Source: Bidens hawaiensis (lineage: Eukaryota; Streptophyta; Magnoliopsida; Asterales; Asteraceae). Taken from it: a stretch of DNA of 64,000 nucleotides. Below, piece after piece: positions 44,886 through 56,211 of this stretch; within the stretch, counting starts at the first letter, position 1; the number at the start of each line of letters is the position of its first letter. The notes under the pieces were generated by a model. That model ran no database searches. It saw only the letters and a list, made by a program, of their open reading frames with translations, and was not told where the DNA came from. The position numbers and the translations under genes are program-made. Location: assembly GCA_021521415.1 (NCBI GenBank), contig JAIQDT010005473.1, forward strand, positions 144,606-208,605. Direction: 5' to 3'.

Positions 44886-46499
44886 ATGGATGGATGCTAT
44901 ATGGTAGATTCGGATGAACCCACCACATACCGTGATGCAATGTCACAATCCAATTGTGACAAATGGCTTGAAGCCATGAACATAGAGATGCAATCCATGC
45001 AAGACAACCAAATATGGGATTTGGTTGTACCACCTCTTAATTCCAAACCGGTTGGAAGTAAGTGGGTTTCCAAGAAGAAAACCGATATGCATGGAAACTT
45101 GGATACTTATAAAGCAAGACTTGTAGCAAAAGGTTTCACTCAAACTCAAGGGGTTGATTATGATGAAACTTTTTCTCCCGTAGCAATGATAAAGTCTATT
45201 AGGATATTATTTGCCATAGCCGCATATTATGACTATGAGATATGGCAAATGAATGTCAAAACCGCTTTTCTAAATGGGTATCTTGAGGAAGACGTCTATA
45301 TGGTTCAACCCGAGGGTTTTTTCGATCCACAACATCCTAACAAAGTATGCAAGTTAAATAAATCAATCTATGGATTGAAACAAGCATCTAGAAGTTGGAA
45401 TCACCGATTTGATGAAGAAGTTAAGAAATTTGGATTCATCAAGAATGGTGATGAAGCTTGTGTGTATAAGAAAGCTAGTGGGAGCATCATTACCTTCTTA
45501 GTATTGTATGTTGATGACATACTGCTATTTGGGAATGACATTCCAACCATGGAAGGGGTAAAAGCATGGCTTGGAAGTTGTTTTTCTATCAAGGGTCTTG
45601 GTGAAGCCGCCTATATTTTAAGAATAAAGATCTATACGGATAGATCAAGGCGGTTAATAGGTTTAAACCAAAGTGCATACATTGACAAAATCTTGAAGTG
45701 GTTCAAGATGGAGAACTGTAAGAAAGGTTTGGTACCTATTCAAAGAGGAACAATATTTTGTGCATCTCAATGTCCAAGCTCAAAGGATGAGCAAGAGAAA
45801 ATGAATGGAATCTCATACGCATCGGCTATTGGATCCATCATGTATGCAATGGTATGCACTAGACCGGATGTGTCATGCGCTTTAAGCATGACAAGTAGAT
45901 TCCAACATAATCCGGGAAGTAGCCATTGGATGGCGGTTAATAGTATATTGAAATACCTTAGAAGGACTAAGGACATGTTTCTAATATACGGTTCGGGTGA
46001 GGAGGAACTCGTTGTAAAGGGTTGCACGGATGCGAGTTTCCAAACTGATCGAGATGATTCTAGATCACAATCGGGATATGTTTTCGTTATGAATGGTTGG
46101 GCAATCTCTTGGAAGAGCTCAAAACAAGATGTGGTAGCTTTGTCCACCACGGAATCGGAATACATCGCCGCCTCATTGGCAGCTCAAGAAGCTGCGTGGA
46201 TTAGAAAATTCATTGCCGACCTAGGGGTAGTCCGTACCATTCAGGACCCTCTAAAGATCTTTTGTGACAATGAGGGTGCGATTGCGCAAATCAAGGAACC
46301 TTGTGCACATCAAAAAACGAGGCACATGGAGCGGAGGTTCAACTACATAAGGGATGAAGTTGAAAAGGGAAAGATATGTATTCGCAAAGTTCACACCGAT
46401 CAAAACATTGCGGATCCACTCACGAAGCTCCTTGAAAGGCCAAAGCATGAGGGTCATACTTGTGCCTTTGGACTTCGATATTCTAGTGATTGGATATGA
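44886..46499 (+). CDS. Copia 2 reverse transcriptase-RNase H (open frame)
   Basis: A 537-codon uninterrupted frame. The RT domain is at about residues 45-290, with KARLVAKGFTQTQGVDYDETFSPVA-type motif, QMNVKTAFLNGYLEEDVYM, KSIYGLKQASRSWN and the catalytic LYVDDILLFGND. RNase H is in the last ~150 residues, with GCTDASFQTDRDD, ALSTTESEYIAASLAAQEA and IFCDNEGAIAQIKEP carrying the acidic residues, followed by QNIADPLTK. The frame is the C-terminal part of the polyprotein. It has no start of its own in a functional sense and is cut off from integrase by a stop at 44877. It would copy element RNA to DNA. Confidence 0.93.
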   Translation: MDGCYMVDSDEPTTYRDAMSQSNCDKWLEAMNIEMQSMQDNQIWDLVVPPLNSKPVGSKWVSKKKTDMHGNLDTYKARLVAKGFTQTQGVDYDETFSPVAMIKSIRILFAIAAYYDYEIWQMNVKTAFLNGYLEEDVYMVQPEGFFDPQHPNKVCKLNKSIYGLKQASRSWNHRFDEEVKKFGFIKNGDEACVYKKASGSIITFLVLYVDDILLFGNDIPTMEGVKAWLGSCFSIKGLGEAAYILRIKIYTDRSRRLIGLNQSAYIDKILKWFKMENCKKGLVPIQRGTIFCASQCPSSKDEQEKMNGISYASAIGSIMYAMVCTRPDVSCALSMTSRFQHNPGSSHWMAVNSILKYLRRTKDMFLIYGSGEEELVVKGCTDASFQTDRDDSRSQSGYVFVMNGWAISWKSSKQDVVALSTTESEYIAASLAAQEAAWIRKFIADLGVVRTIQDPLKIFCDNEGAIAQIKEPCAHQKTRHMERRFNYIRDEVEKGKICIRKVHTDQNIADPLTKLLERPKHEGHTCAFGLRYSSDWI

Positions 46500-47226
46500 T
46501 CGAATTTTGTATTTGGATATCGGAACAATTGTTATTTCGACTCATTCATATGATTATGGTTTATGATTATGATATTTTGAGTTATGTTACATTTTAGCAG
46601 GTTTAAATCCGTGAATAAGTTACTTATTCTAAATGTCCGTAGTCGCTCATATTTGTGGGAACAAATATGAAGGTAAGACTATTATGAACTTGGATTTGTG
46701 GATATCTATAGGTTATAAATATTGGACTGACCCGCTCTCAAATGTTACTACATGGAATCCTTGTGATTGATCATAAGTAAATTTGAGTAAAGGAAAATAT
46801 CATAGTATCCTCTGACCTGAGATACATATTGGGTCTTGATATTCACCGAATATTGTACTTTGACTTAGTTCTTCACTGCTATGAAACATAATAGTACATA
46901 AGTCTAAGATCAGGTATGGTACAAGGTGATTGTGAGAGACGTATGTAGTTAAGAGGGGATTTGTCCCTCTTAGTCGTTGAGAGTGAGATGTCTAAGGCCT
47001 GAAAGTTAAATCAACAGAGAATGATCACTTTGTGTCTCTGGATATGACATGAAATCTGAGGCAAAAGGATAAATGATAGATGTACCTAAATCATTTCAAG
47101 TTGGGGACTTGAAGGGATAATGTTATTGAATGGCACTTCGTCATGCGTATTAGGGGTAGTAAACCTTAGTTAGGCGGTATTTTCTACTTGCATCAATCTT
47201 CTATGTATCTTGTGCAAGTGGGAGAT
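46500..47226. other. Copia 2 3' untranslated region and polypurine tract
   Basis: About 0.7 kb non-coding after RNase H. The purine-rich AAGTGGGAGAT directly before the 3' LTR (about 47216-47226) is the likely polypurine tract. Confidence 0.75.
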
Positions 47227-47554
47227 TGTTGGACTCGGTATGCCCAAGACACATATTATTATTGATGTGGCTAGTACGTCATGATCTAAGTCGGGTCATA
47301 CCCAATAACAAGCTAGACAAACACCAACAATATTTGTTTATATATAATATGATCATAACAAATAAATATTAACACTTAAGTTATTTAGAAAGGGTTTCTA
47401 AATACAATGTACTTGTGAAATAAATAAATCATATGGATGATTTATATTTTGAAAGATAGCATTCTATAACGTTACTTAAGATGGTTAAGTAACAATATGT
47501 GGATAATGGTTACCAAGCATGTCACCTATAATGTTTTATAACATAAATGAAAGT

Positions 47555-47556
<2 letters not shown>

Positions 47557-47605
<49 letters not shown>
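47557..47605. repeat. (AAT)n microsatellite in copia 2 3' LTR
   Basis: About sixteen AAT units. The open frame through it encodes poly-Asn and is not a gene. Confidence 0.9.
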
Positions 47606-47608
<3 letters not shown>

Positions 47609-48203
47609 AAAGGAAGGGGTGTAAGACCCCGAATCCTGGGAATCCTAAAGTTGGTAATCATACAACAAACTTATAAAAATTTAAAACCAAGAAAATTTTC
47701 GTTTTATTTAAAACCGATTCAGAGTAAATAACAGCGGAATAATAAGTGCCAAGATTCCCAAAACTTAACAAATTTTCTTTTAAACTCAAGGCAACCCATT
47801 TCATTTTAACTAGTTTAGAGTATAAAATCAGACGGAAATTCACAAGCACTAAAACAAGTTCCAAAAAACCGAGAAATATACCCAAAACCAAATTTAAATG
47901 CGTTAAGTAATAACTTAAAAATAAACAGTCTTCACTATTAAATTTTCCCGACTAGCTATGCCTTCAACCGATCGAGTGGTCTCGAGCACGTCCACGCGGT
48001 AAGCATCCTCCTCTTAACCTGAAACTCACATTAACATACACACAAAGTCAACTTGAGCTGAGTGAGTTCAAGTTTTAATAAACAACATTATATAAAACAT
48101 TCCAAGAGTTTAAATATAATACGGGATATGAACAGTTAGACCATAATGAACCATAATAGTCATACTTATATATCTATATAATTATATCCCTATGCTTATC
48201 ATC

Positions 48204-48355
48204 CAAGTAATAACATTAGGGTCGAGAACACATACAACCCAAACACGTAACATCCGAGTAATAACATCAGGGTCGAGCACACGTACGACCCAAACACGTA
48301 ATATCCGAGTAATAACATCAAGGTCGAGCACACGTACAACCCAAACACGTAACAT
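48204..48355. repeat. 51-bp tandem repeat, three copies
   Basis: A unit containing 'taacatcagggtcgagcac' and 'acccaaacacgtaa' is repeated three times with a 51-bp period. Because 51 is a multiple of three, both strands stay open for about 70 codons. These frames are artefacts. Confidence 0.9.
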
Positions 48356-48466
48356 TCCATCCAACATATGCAAACACAAAGTAGGCATACGCAAACATCC
48401 TTAGTCGATAACGACTAATTAACATCGCCAATAATTGGCCATAAAATAACGCATGTATAAACGTAC

Positions 48467-48467
<1 letters not shown>

Positions 48468-48508
<41 letters not shown>
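48468..48508. repeat. (AT)n microsatellite
   Basis: About twenty AT units inside the gypsy LTR. Confidence 0.95.
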
Positions 48509-48510
<2 letters not shown>

Positions 48511-50768
48511 TTCCAAAATATATCATAATGAAAGTAAGCCTATGGTCATAAAGTGACACATGCGTATACATACATAAATATCATCTCAAAGCATGCTATG
48601 ATGCAAGTAAGCCTATATCCTTTAGCCTAGGCCATAAGTAATATATATAACCTTAAGGAATATATGACCATAAACGAGTCTCAAATATCCTAAGGCATAC
48701 AATATAATTCACACATAGTTTCATAAGTCAACAAATACAAATAAGCCTATGTAATACCATACAAAGAGTTTAAACGAGTAAAATCGGTAAGACTGTAATA
48801 CGGTGTGTATGCTAGCCCAAAACTTGAAAAGAGTGAAAAGGGGCATCATGAACTCACCTGACACGAGGCACACAATCAACAACGAGCTAGAGAACCTCTA
48901 ATCAAATCCACAATTCACAACCTATCGGATTGCATACAAAGATTACTAACTAAACCGTACCGACTCATTTATCCTACGAGGTGTTCTAACATGATTTGAG
49001 TTACCTAAGACTCATCCTTACCAATTTCAATTACAACAGCCCCCGGGGCCTTATATTTACCAAAACCGCCCTTTTAAAATCCCGAAAATAAAGAATTCCC
49101 AAATTGCCCCCAGGAGTTGCTAGAGGAGACGAATGTATGCGTTTAAGAATTGTTTAGGCACTTAATATCCAAATCAGCCCCGTGTGGACCCAATTTAATA
49201 TATTCATAGCCTACTAGCCCACACGACACTACACGAGTTGGATGGGTCGGTAACTAGCAAGCACAACGCACAAACTACCAATAAACGCGAATTTGCGTTG
49301 TACCGACCCGTTTGAAAAACCGACAACCAATTCAAGCCCATTAACATAAAAATTTAGTTTTTCACAGCCAGTATAACATACCGAGGCTACACAATCTGAA
49401 TTGGTTGTTAATTCCCTCAAACAACGCGCTAAAAGGAACAATCAACACACTAGACAAACGAAATCCTAGTTTTTCAATCTATTAACAATTGATCAATCAA
49501 ACGAGCTTCATAGCCCACGATACGAAGGTATAACACATGACATACCTAGGAAGATGATGGAGCAAAACCTCACTTCAAACAGCCCCGACAAGAACACAAT
49601 TGAACATCCACCGGTTAAGCCTAAAACGAACTTACCGATCAATAACGAGCATAACATGCAGATTTTAGCATGCGAAGATGCACTTAATTACATAGGAGAA
49701 CCATGGAAATAAATTATGAAATTTTTACCAGAGTTTAATAAATGTCTTAGGCTTTTAAAATTAGTTTTTTTATATTTTTCCAATGCACAAAAAAATCATA
49801 AAAATTCCTCCAACACAGAAAGGTACGTGCAGCTACTTCAGCACGCAGCAAAAGTGTTTTAATTATTTAACAATAATTACCAAACCAAATTAAGCGATTC
49901 CAATTGGGTTGTAATATTAACTCAAAATTTGAACTTTCAAAAGTGGAAACAACCAATTTGGACTTTTCAAAAAAAGTTATGATGCTGGGAAGACAGACCA
50001 TAATCCGTCACCCCCACATCAGCTTTGACACCCTTTTGTATAAAATCATAAAAAAATTCAAATCTCTTCCAAAAATTACATATTATACATTTCTGGAAAC
50101 TAGACCCAAAGTAGAATATCATAGAAACAAGAATCGATCAAAAACAATAAATTTTCATCGAGTTACAGACTAAACAATAAATGAGTATGATCTATCATCA
50201 ACTGTTTTAATCAAAACTCAAACCCTAGCATGTTTATGACATCTCTAGGGTTCAATAAAGGGTTTAATGGTGAAAAAAACTTGTATTAGGGTAGGACCGA
50301 CCTTGAATTAGATGAGGAATGGCTGGAACTTGGCTGAAGCTGCACAAAAAACAAGGAGATGGTTGGATGGAGACGTACGATCGGACCAGGAGAAAGAAGA
50401 AGAAAGTTAGGGTTTATGACATAAAATATTTACATTTAGGCCCTCCAACTTGCAAAATGCGACGTCTTGTTTCCAAAGGTTAATAAATGAACTATTAGAA
50501 TAGCCACAAGAGACCCCTCAACCTTTAAATATTAAAACCCGACTAACATACAAACTCTACAACGTGCATGCCGTTAAACGAAAATTAGCGGGTGCTACAT
50601 ATTAATCTAATTCTCTAAGTTATAAGAGGTGATGTCTAGGGAAAGAAGTAGGATAAATGGGCTTTTAAAACATATTACAATGTTCCCAAAGTAGAAAGAT
50701 GAAATCCCGGCTTTTAAACAAACATTTATAAACGATCGAGCCGATTAACGATATTTACAGGTGTTACA

Positions 50769-51411
50769 AGTCTACTCCCCTTAAAATGGGATTCGTCCCC
50801 GAATCCCGCTATACAGGAATGGGCGCAGATTGAGACAAATCCTAATCATCTAATCATACAAGAAACGGAAGAGACAAATCCCCTACAGGCACAAAGCCTA
50901 CAAACAGGAACAAAGCCCGTAGCTCAACAAGTAAAAAGGTACTTGGAGTGATATTACGATACTGCTTGGCTGAAAGCATTACACATACGTTCGCGAAGGA
51001 GTGAGGGATTGAAGCGGTCAAGTGAAAAGGAAACCTCGAGTGACAACATGCTACGCTTCAGCTAAACAATTACGCGTAAAGCATTCGAGAGGATGAGAAG
51101 TAAACGGTCGAATTTAACGAATAAGAGGAACTTCAACGCTAATGACACGAGCGTTAGCCATATCCTATCCCAACAAAGACGAAACCCTAACACAATCGAG
51201 CACAAGTAGCATTTAGAACATGGAAGGTAAGGGTAAACTGCTAATAACATTGATCAAGTGTTATTAATTGTTTACTTTACCCGCCCATCCTAAGCACCTC
51301 CCTGCCCCTAACCATATTAGCATTCCATCTAATTCTTAATCAATTATTCACGAAATGAAATCTCAAAACTTGTAAGAATGACTAAATAATTAAAATTTAC
51401 CTCTTAGCGTG
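50769..51411 (-). other. Residual internal sequence of the truncated gypsy element
   Basis: About 640 bp between the LTR remnants with no recognisable integrase or chromodomain. It begins, in element sense, at a deletion junction sharing 'caaaaaaag' with the LTR and ends with the polypurine tract at about 50769-50786. Confidence 0.7.
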
Positions 51412-52212
51412 CAAAAAAAGTTATGATGGCGGGAAGACAGACTAGAATCCGTCACCCCACATTAGCTTTGACACCCGTTTGTATAAAATCATAAAAACAA
51501 TTCAAATCTCTTCCAAAAATTACATATTATACCTTTCTGGAAACTAGATTCAAAGTAGAACATCATAGAAACAAGAATCGATAAAAAACAATAAATTTTC
51601 ATCGAGTTACAGACCAAACAATAAACGAGTACGATCTGTCATCAACTGTTTTAATCAAAACTCAAACCCTAGCATGTTTGTGACATCTCTAGGGTTCAAT
51701 AAAGGGTTTAATGGTGAAAAAAACTTGTATTAGGGTAGGACCGACCTTGAATTAGATGAGGAATGGCTCAAACTTGGCTAGAGCTGCACAAAAACCAAGG
51801 AGATGGCTAGATGAAGACTTACGATCGGACCACAAGAAAGAAGAAGAAAGTTAGGGTTTATGACATAAAATATTTACATTTAGGCCCTCCAACTTGCAAA
51901 ATGTGACGTCTTGTTTCCAAAGGTTAATAAATGAACTATTATAATAGCCACAAGAGACCCCTAAACCTTTAAATATTAAAACCCGACTAACATACAAACT
52001 CTACAACGTGCATGCCGTTAAACGAAAATTAGCGGGTGCTACATATTAATCTAATTCTCTAAGTTATAAGTGGTGATGTCTAGGGCAAAAAGGAGGATAA
52101 ATGGGCTTTTAAAACATATTACAAGGTTCCTAAATTAGAAAGATGAAATCCCGGCTTTTAAACAAACATTTATAAACGATCAAGCCGATTAACGATATTT
52201 ACGGGCGTTACA
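51412..52212 (-). repeat. Truncated 5' LTR of the gypsy element
   Basis: 801 bp, equivalent in length and order to 49968-50768, and starting at the same 'caaaaaaagttatgatg' phrase. Confidence 0.9.
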
Positions 52213-52855
52213 AGGGGCCGCCCCCCCCCCCCCCCTCTCTTGTTCTCTCCTATTATTTTATTATTATAAATTATATAGTGGGTATATGCAATGCATATTA
52301 TTGGTTAAAAGGGAGGTGCCATTTGAAAGGCTTATTATACACTCTTTCTCTCAATCTCACAAACACACATACAACACAAGAGAAGAAAAATCCTCTCTTC
52401 TCTTTTCTCTCTTGGACGGCTAAGAGTTAGAACACAAGTACAAGAAAACACAATAGAGGATAAATCCTCTACTCACTTTCCCTCTCTTCCTCTCTTTGGA
52501 CGGCCAAGGAAAAAGGAACCAAGGAGTGTTGTCAAGTGAAAATCCAAGCTACAAGTGGTGTTTGTTGGAAAGCTTGGGGTATGCTAGCTTGAGGAGTTTC
52601 ATATTCAAGTTCTTGCCTTCTTGAACATCATCTCCTTCCTCTTTCTTGGATTTGAAAGGTAGCTTTTACATGCATGGACTTATAGTGACATGCATGTGTT
52701 TGATAGTATGTATTTCGTATTTGGATCCGGGCTTGGGTTTTGCATGTGTAAAATTGGTTTTATACATATCAAATTAAAAAGATTTAAACTAATTTCCGCT
52801 GCATTTTCATAAAATAGGGATTTTATGACTTTGATAATCTTGTTAAAACCCAACA

Positions 52856-53626
52856 CGTTTTATGGTTGTTCATATGGGTATCTTTGGATATTTAAATAAT
52901 AAAAGCTTTTAAGCATAAACCCGCAGTTTACTGCCATTACACTCACTTATATCAATTACAGTGAAGTAAAATCTTGATGATCCAGTGATTATCCCGCTGT
53001 TAGTCATACGTGGTCCTCTTACTTGCGTCCCATACCATTAAGAACAGGATCAACTAGAGACACGACGTATGTAAAACGACAGATGGAAACTTGTAAAATC
53101 ATGGGTGGTAATGGGTCCGAGGTATTGCTTGATAACGGGGGTATGTCATGTAGTGGGGAACACTTGCTAGTTAGTTGAATAATTAAACCTTAATCGTATC
53201 TAATGGTTGTTTGGTATACTTTGATGTTTAAATTTAGGTGGATAAATAATATCCTTGATCGTCTTAGCAGTTCATGAAAAATGTGCAACAATGTTTTAAT
53301 CCGCTATTATGAGGTTTAAGTCAAGTTGGGGTGGTTTGATCTGGTAAAATCTAAAATAAAGCGGGTTTTGACTGTGGGTTCCACTAGATTATATACATAA
53401 TAATAATAATAGTAGTAGTAATAATAATAATAATAATCAGATCTTACTTGTCCCGGTAAAGACAAAGGCATGGGTTTAAGTGGACAACATTATTGGTGAT
53501 CGCTCTTGCGTGGTTCTAAAAATTTTTAAGATAATCTATATGTTTGTAATATTGTATTTTTCTGATTCTGATCCCGTTGCAATAAGACTTTTTCAGGGAC
53601 GAAAAAAGGTTAAGTGTGGGGATATT
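52856..53626. other. Athila-like 3' untranslated region, second part
   Basis: This continues 35477-36517 beyond copia 2. An imperfect (AAT/AGT)n tract lies at about 53398-53438. The polypurine tract AAGTGTGGGGATAT at 53612-53625 directly precedes the 3' LTR. Confidence 0.8.
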
Positions 53627-55270
53627 TGATATAACGTTTATTATACTTAATTCCGGTGTATATTTTATTTATTATTTTATTAGTTTTGTTCGGTTTCTTG
53701 TAAGATTTGTATACTACTAACATGATTTTGTGTTTTAGGTTTCGGGTTTTAATTCCGGTGAAAAGAGGGCGAAAAAGGAGCAAAAACAAGCCGAACCTGA
53801 GAACCGACGCATCAAGAAACGAACCGGACTGAACCAGGAGTGAACCGGACCAGTAGATTAGACCAGACCCCCCCTGGGCCGGTGCACCGCGCGACGGGGG
53901 AGGGGAAGCCCGCCGTGCGGCGAGGAGAGTGTTATGACGGTGCCAGTTTCCAGAATCTTCCATGTGTAACCATCTTAACCTATTTTTGGACCCCAGTTGC
54001 CTATAAAAAGAACCCTAAACTCACCATTAATCATACCTTGAAGTCCAGACAAATTTGGTGAGTTCCAAGGAGTCCGAGGCGAGTTTCCGGCAGCTTTGGA
54101 GTCGAGGATTCAGCTGGTGTTGCGCATATCGGTTGAAGGCGAAGAACACGGGTTTTATCTTTTGTTTCTTTTGTTTTCATTTATTTTACCCCATGAATTG
54201 TTACTTGTTTGTTTCGTTTAATTTTAAGATTCGAGGCTAAATTGCATGAACTGCCTAGGCTTATGATGAACTTATCTTGATGTTTTGATTTGACTTTGTG
54301 ATTTATTTACGTTATGGTTTAATGATTTAGTAAAAGATTTTTCATAATTAATTGATGCGTATGGATGCTTAGGATTGTTTGATTAGTTTTATTCCATAGT
54401 TTTCCTTGATTATTGTTTGTCATATGATAGGATTGCTATTAGGTCAATTACTTTGTGTTTTTGATTATTTTATGATTAATGTCATGTTAAGATCATAGGA
54501 ATAATATTGTCAAATAAACTTAAGTGTGCTACTAACCTAAAATCTGTAAAGTGCTAGGTTATTGGTAAGTCTTTAAGATTTAATCTTGCTAGATTTAGTT
54601 CTTCGTAAGGAGTCCGTCTAGGGTTGATTATTTATTAATGTTTATCAAATCAATTAAGTTTAGTGAATTGCCTTTGATTTCCACGCTGTAAGGTAGGATT
54701 TCGTATAAAGAAACTAAATTATAAACAATTAGGTGACCGTAAGCGAACTTGATTTTTAATACTGGTGTGCGTTAAAACTTGTTAGAAATTATAGGTTTTC
54801 TCTTGAGAAGGGTCAGGGGTCCTATTTGGGTTTTCTTTTAAGTGCCTATTTTACGATCCCAGTCCATAACTAAATATTTTCCCGAGTCAAGTCATTACTG
54901 GAATTTAAGGGAGTCTAGCCTTGGTAGTTTTCTCATCATCATCGTATTTTAATAAAAAACTTTGTTTTTGTTTAAATTACTTGTTTTCTTAATTAATTTT
55001 TAATTATAGTATTAAATTAGTATTTTAAATAAAAAATCCCCCAAACAAATATAATTAATAAGTCGTGCTTTGTAGTCGAGTCTAATTAGCTAATAAACGT
55101 AATTTAAGAGTCTCGTGGGTTCGATATCTGGACTTACTTAGCTTTACTAGAGTCGATCAGTTCACTTGTCGGTTAGTAGTTTAGTTGAGTTTTAGAGAGT
55201 CTAGAGTATTACTTAGTGTTTATTTTTAGTTAATTTAGTTAATAAATATTAAACTACTTCAAGCACATCA
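53627..55270 (+). repeat. Athila-like 3' LTR
   Basis: 1,644 bp, TG...CA, colinear with 24927-26573. The short ORFs in it are mirrored in the other LTR and do not look coding. Confidence 0.95.
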
Positions 55271-55275
55271 ATGAT

Positions 55276-55676
55276 TCAGGTGAGAACTCATTTTAGAGCG
55301 AAAAGTGCGATAAATCAATATGGATCACTTGTTTATTTTGAAATCATAAATGCTTAAAACTAAATGAAAATGGTTTAAACGCAACAATAAATACCTTCTG
55401 TCTTCAATTAATACAACTAAGAAAATCATTTATTTCTCTTTCCAATTAACATAACTAAATCAAACTAAAACTGATATAAGGAATTAATCTATTTTTGTAA
55501 CTTGTTTCTCTTTCTCTTGATTTATACACACAATTTATTTTAACTCAATATATCAATATCCGTTAACATGTAATATTTTTCATAGCGATCAATAAATATT
55601 TTTTTCAATTAACATACCTACATAAACTAACACATAGTTACATTGTGATAAATAATACAAAATATATATATATATG
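55276..55676. other. AT-rich intergenic DNA next to the Athila-like element
   Basis: No gene. The first bases (caggtgagaactcattttag) resemble the terminus of the foldback family seen at 55677 and 4488, possibly one end of an element broken by the Athila-like insertion. Confidence 0.4.
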
Positions 55677-56165
55677 ATTTGGATCACGTGAGAACCATTT
55701 AAAAATTGAGAATCATGAAAGCCATTTTAAACCATAAAAAACCCAAAAATAAAAAAAAATCATAATACAAAAAAAATCACAAAATAAAAAAAAGTTAAAA
55801 AACCAAAATTCTTATTTATAATCCCGATTTCATAAAAATATCTTCTTTAGCTAAATTATACATATATGTATATATATATGTACATACATGTTTTTATACA
55901 CATATGTACAATTTAAGGTAAGTGATAATGTGAATATGTGTACATTACGTAACTAGAAATTAAATGAAATTATACGCATGTGTACAATACGATTTTTTTT
56001 GTTTTTTAATGAAACCGAAATGAAATATAAGAATTTTGGTTTTTTTACTTTTTTAAAAGTTTAGTTTTTTTTATAATTTTTAAATATTTTTAGGGGTTTT
56101 TTTTTGTGATTTAAAATGGTTCCTAACGTTCTCAATTTTTAAAGGGTTCTCTTAGGATCCCCATC

Positions 56166-56166
<1 letters not shown>
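55677..56166. mobile_element. Foldback MITE next to TA and CA microsatellites
   Basis: The left end (ggatcacgtgagaacc, then atttaaaaattgagaa) and the right end, read inwards (ggatcctaagagaaccc, then tttaaaaattgagaa), form inverted repeats of about 50 bp. The core is AT-rich without a gene. Left of it is a TATATATA run; right of it a (CA)n(TA)n tract. Confidence 0.8.

Positions 56167-56211
<45 letters not shown>
56167..56211. repeat. (CA)n(TA)n microsatellite
   Basis: About fifteen CA units followed by about eight TA units, directly outside the foldback element. Confidence 0.95.

Larger units (their letters stand above)
47620..50768 (-). repeat. Full-length 3' LTR of the truncated gypsy element
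   Basis: A 3.15-kb LTR with TG/CA ends on the minus strand. It contains a 51-bp tandem repeat and an AT microsatellite, and no gene. Confidence 0.85.
47615..52217 (-). mobile_element. Truncated Ty3/gypsy (chromovirus-like) element in copia 2 3' LTR
   Basis: The insertion spans 47620-52212 and is flanked by the perfect duplication AGGGG (47615-47619 and 52213-52217). The left part (47620-50768) is one full 3,149-bp LTR. The right part (51412-52212) is the 801-bp end of a second LTR that matches 49968-50768. In minus-strand sense, the 5' LTR is cut after 801 bp and joined to the last ~640 bp of the internal region, which ends in a purine tract (ttttaaggggagtagact) directly before the 3' LTR. 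That tract and the TGTAACACC/GGTCTTACA ends resemble Tekay/Del chromoviruses. No coding domain remains. Confidence 0.9.
47227..52855 (+). repeat. Copia 2 3' LTR, interrupted by a truncated gypsy element
   Basis: LTR sequence occupies 47227-47619 and 52218-52855. It includes an AAT microsatellite at 47557-47605, and a C-run at 52219-52235 follows the insertion. Confidence 0.95.
36513..52860 (+). mobile_element. Copia 2: Ty1/copia LTR retrotransposon nested in the Athila-like element
   Basis: The LTRs begin TGTTGGACTCGG and end TAAAACCCAACA. The 5' LTR spans 36518-41001 and the 3' LTR 47227-52855, each containing a later insertion. Once those are subtracted the LTRs are about 1,026 and 1,031 bp. 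The flanks CATTT (36513-36517) and CGTTT (52856-52860) form a near-perfect 5-bp duplication. Gag, protease and integrase are frameshifted, but the RT-RNase H frame is open over 537 codons. The element sits in the 3' untranslated part of the Athila-like element and is therefore younger than it. Confidence 0.95.
24922..55275 (+). mobile_element. Athila-like Ty3/gypsy retrotransposon, split by copia 2
   Basis: Direct repeats at 24927-26573 and 53627-55270 begin TGATATAACG and end AAGCACATCA. They are flanked by the perfect duplication ATGAT (24922-24926, 55271-55275). A tRNA-Asp type primer site follows the 5' LTR and a purine tract AAGTGTGGGGATAT precedes the 3' LTR. The order gag, protease, RT, RNase H, integrase, then an ATHILA ORF-1/env-like gene, with ITTRSG and FMDD motifs, supports the Athila group. 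Without the nested 16.3-kb copia 2 the element is about 14 kb. All genes carry frameshifts or stops. Confidence 0.95.

Noticed and set aside
48182..48404. 70-codon ORFs on both strands
   Set aside because: Explained by the 51-bp tandem repeat, a multiple of three.
51062..51250. 62-codon minus-strand frame in the gypsy remnant
   Set aside because: No chromodomain or integrase motif; hydrophobic string of low information.
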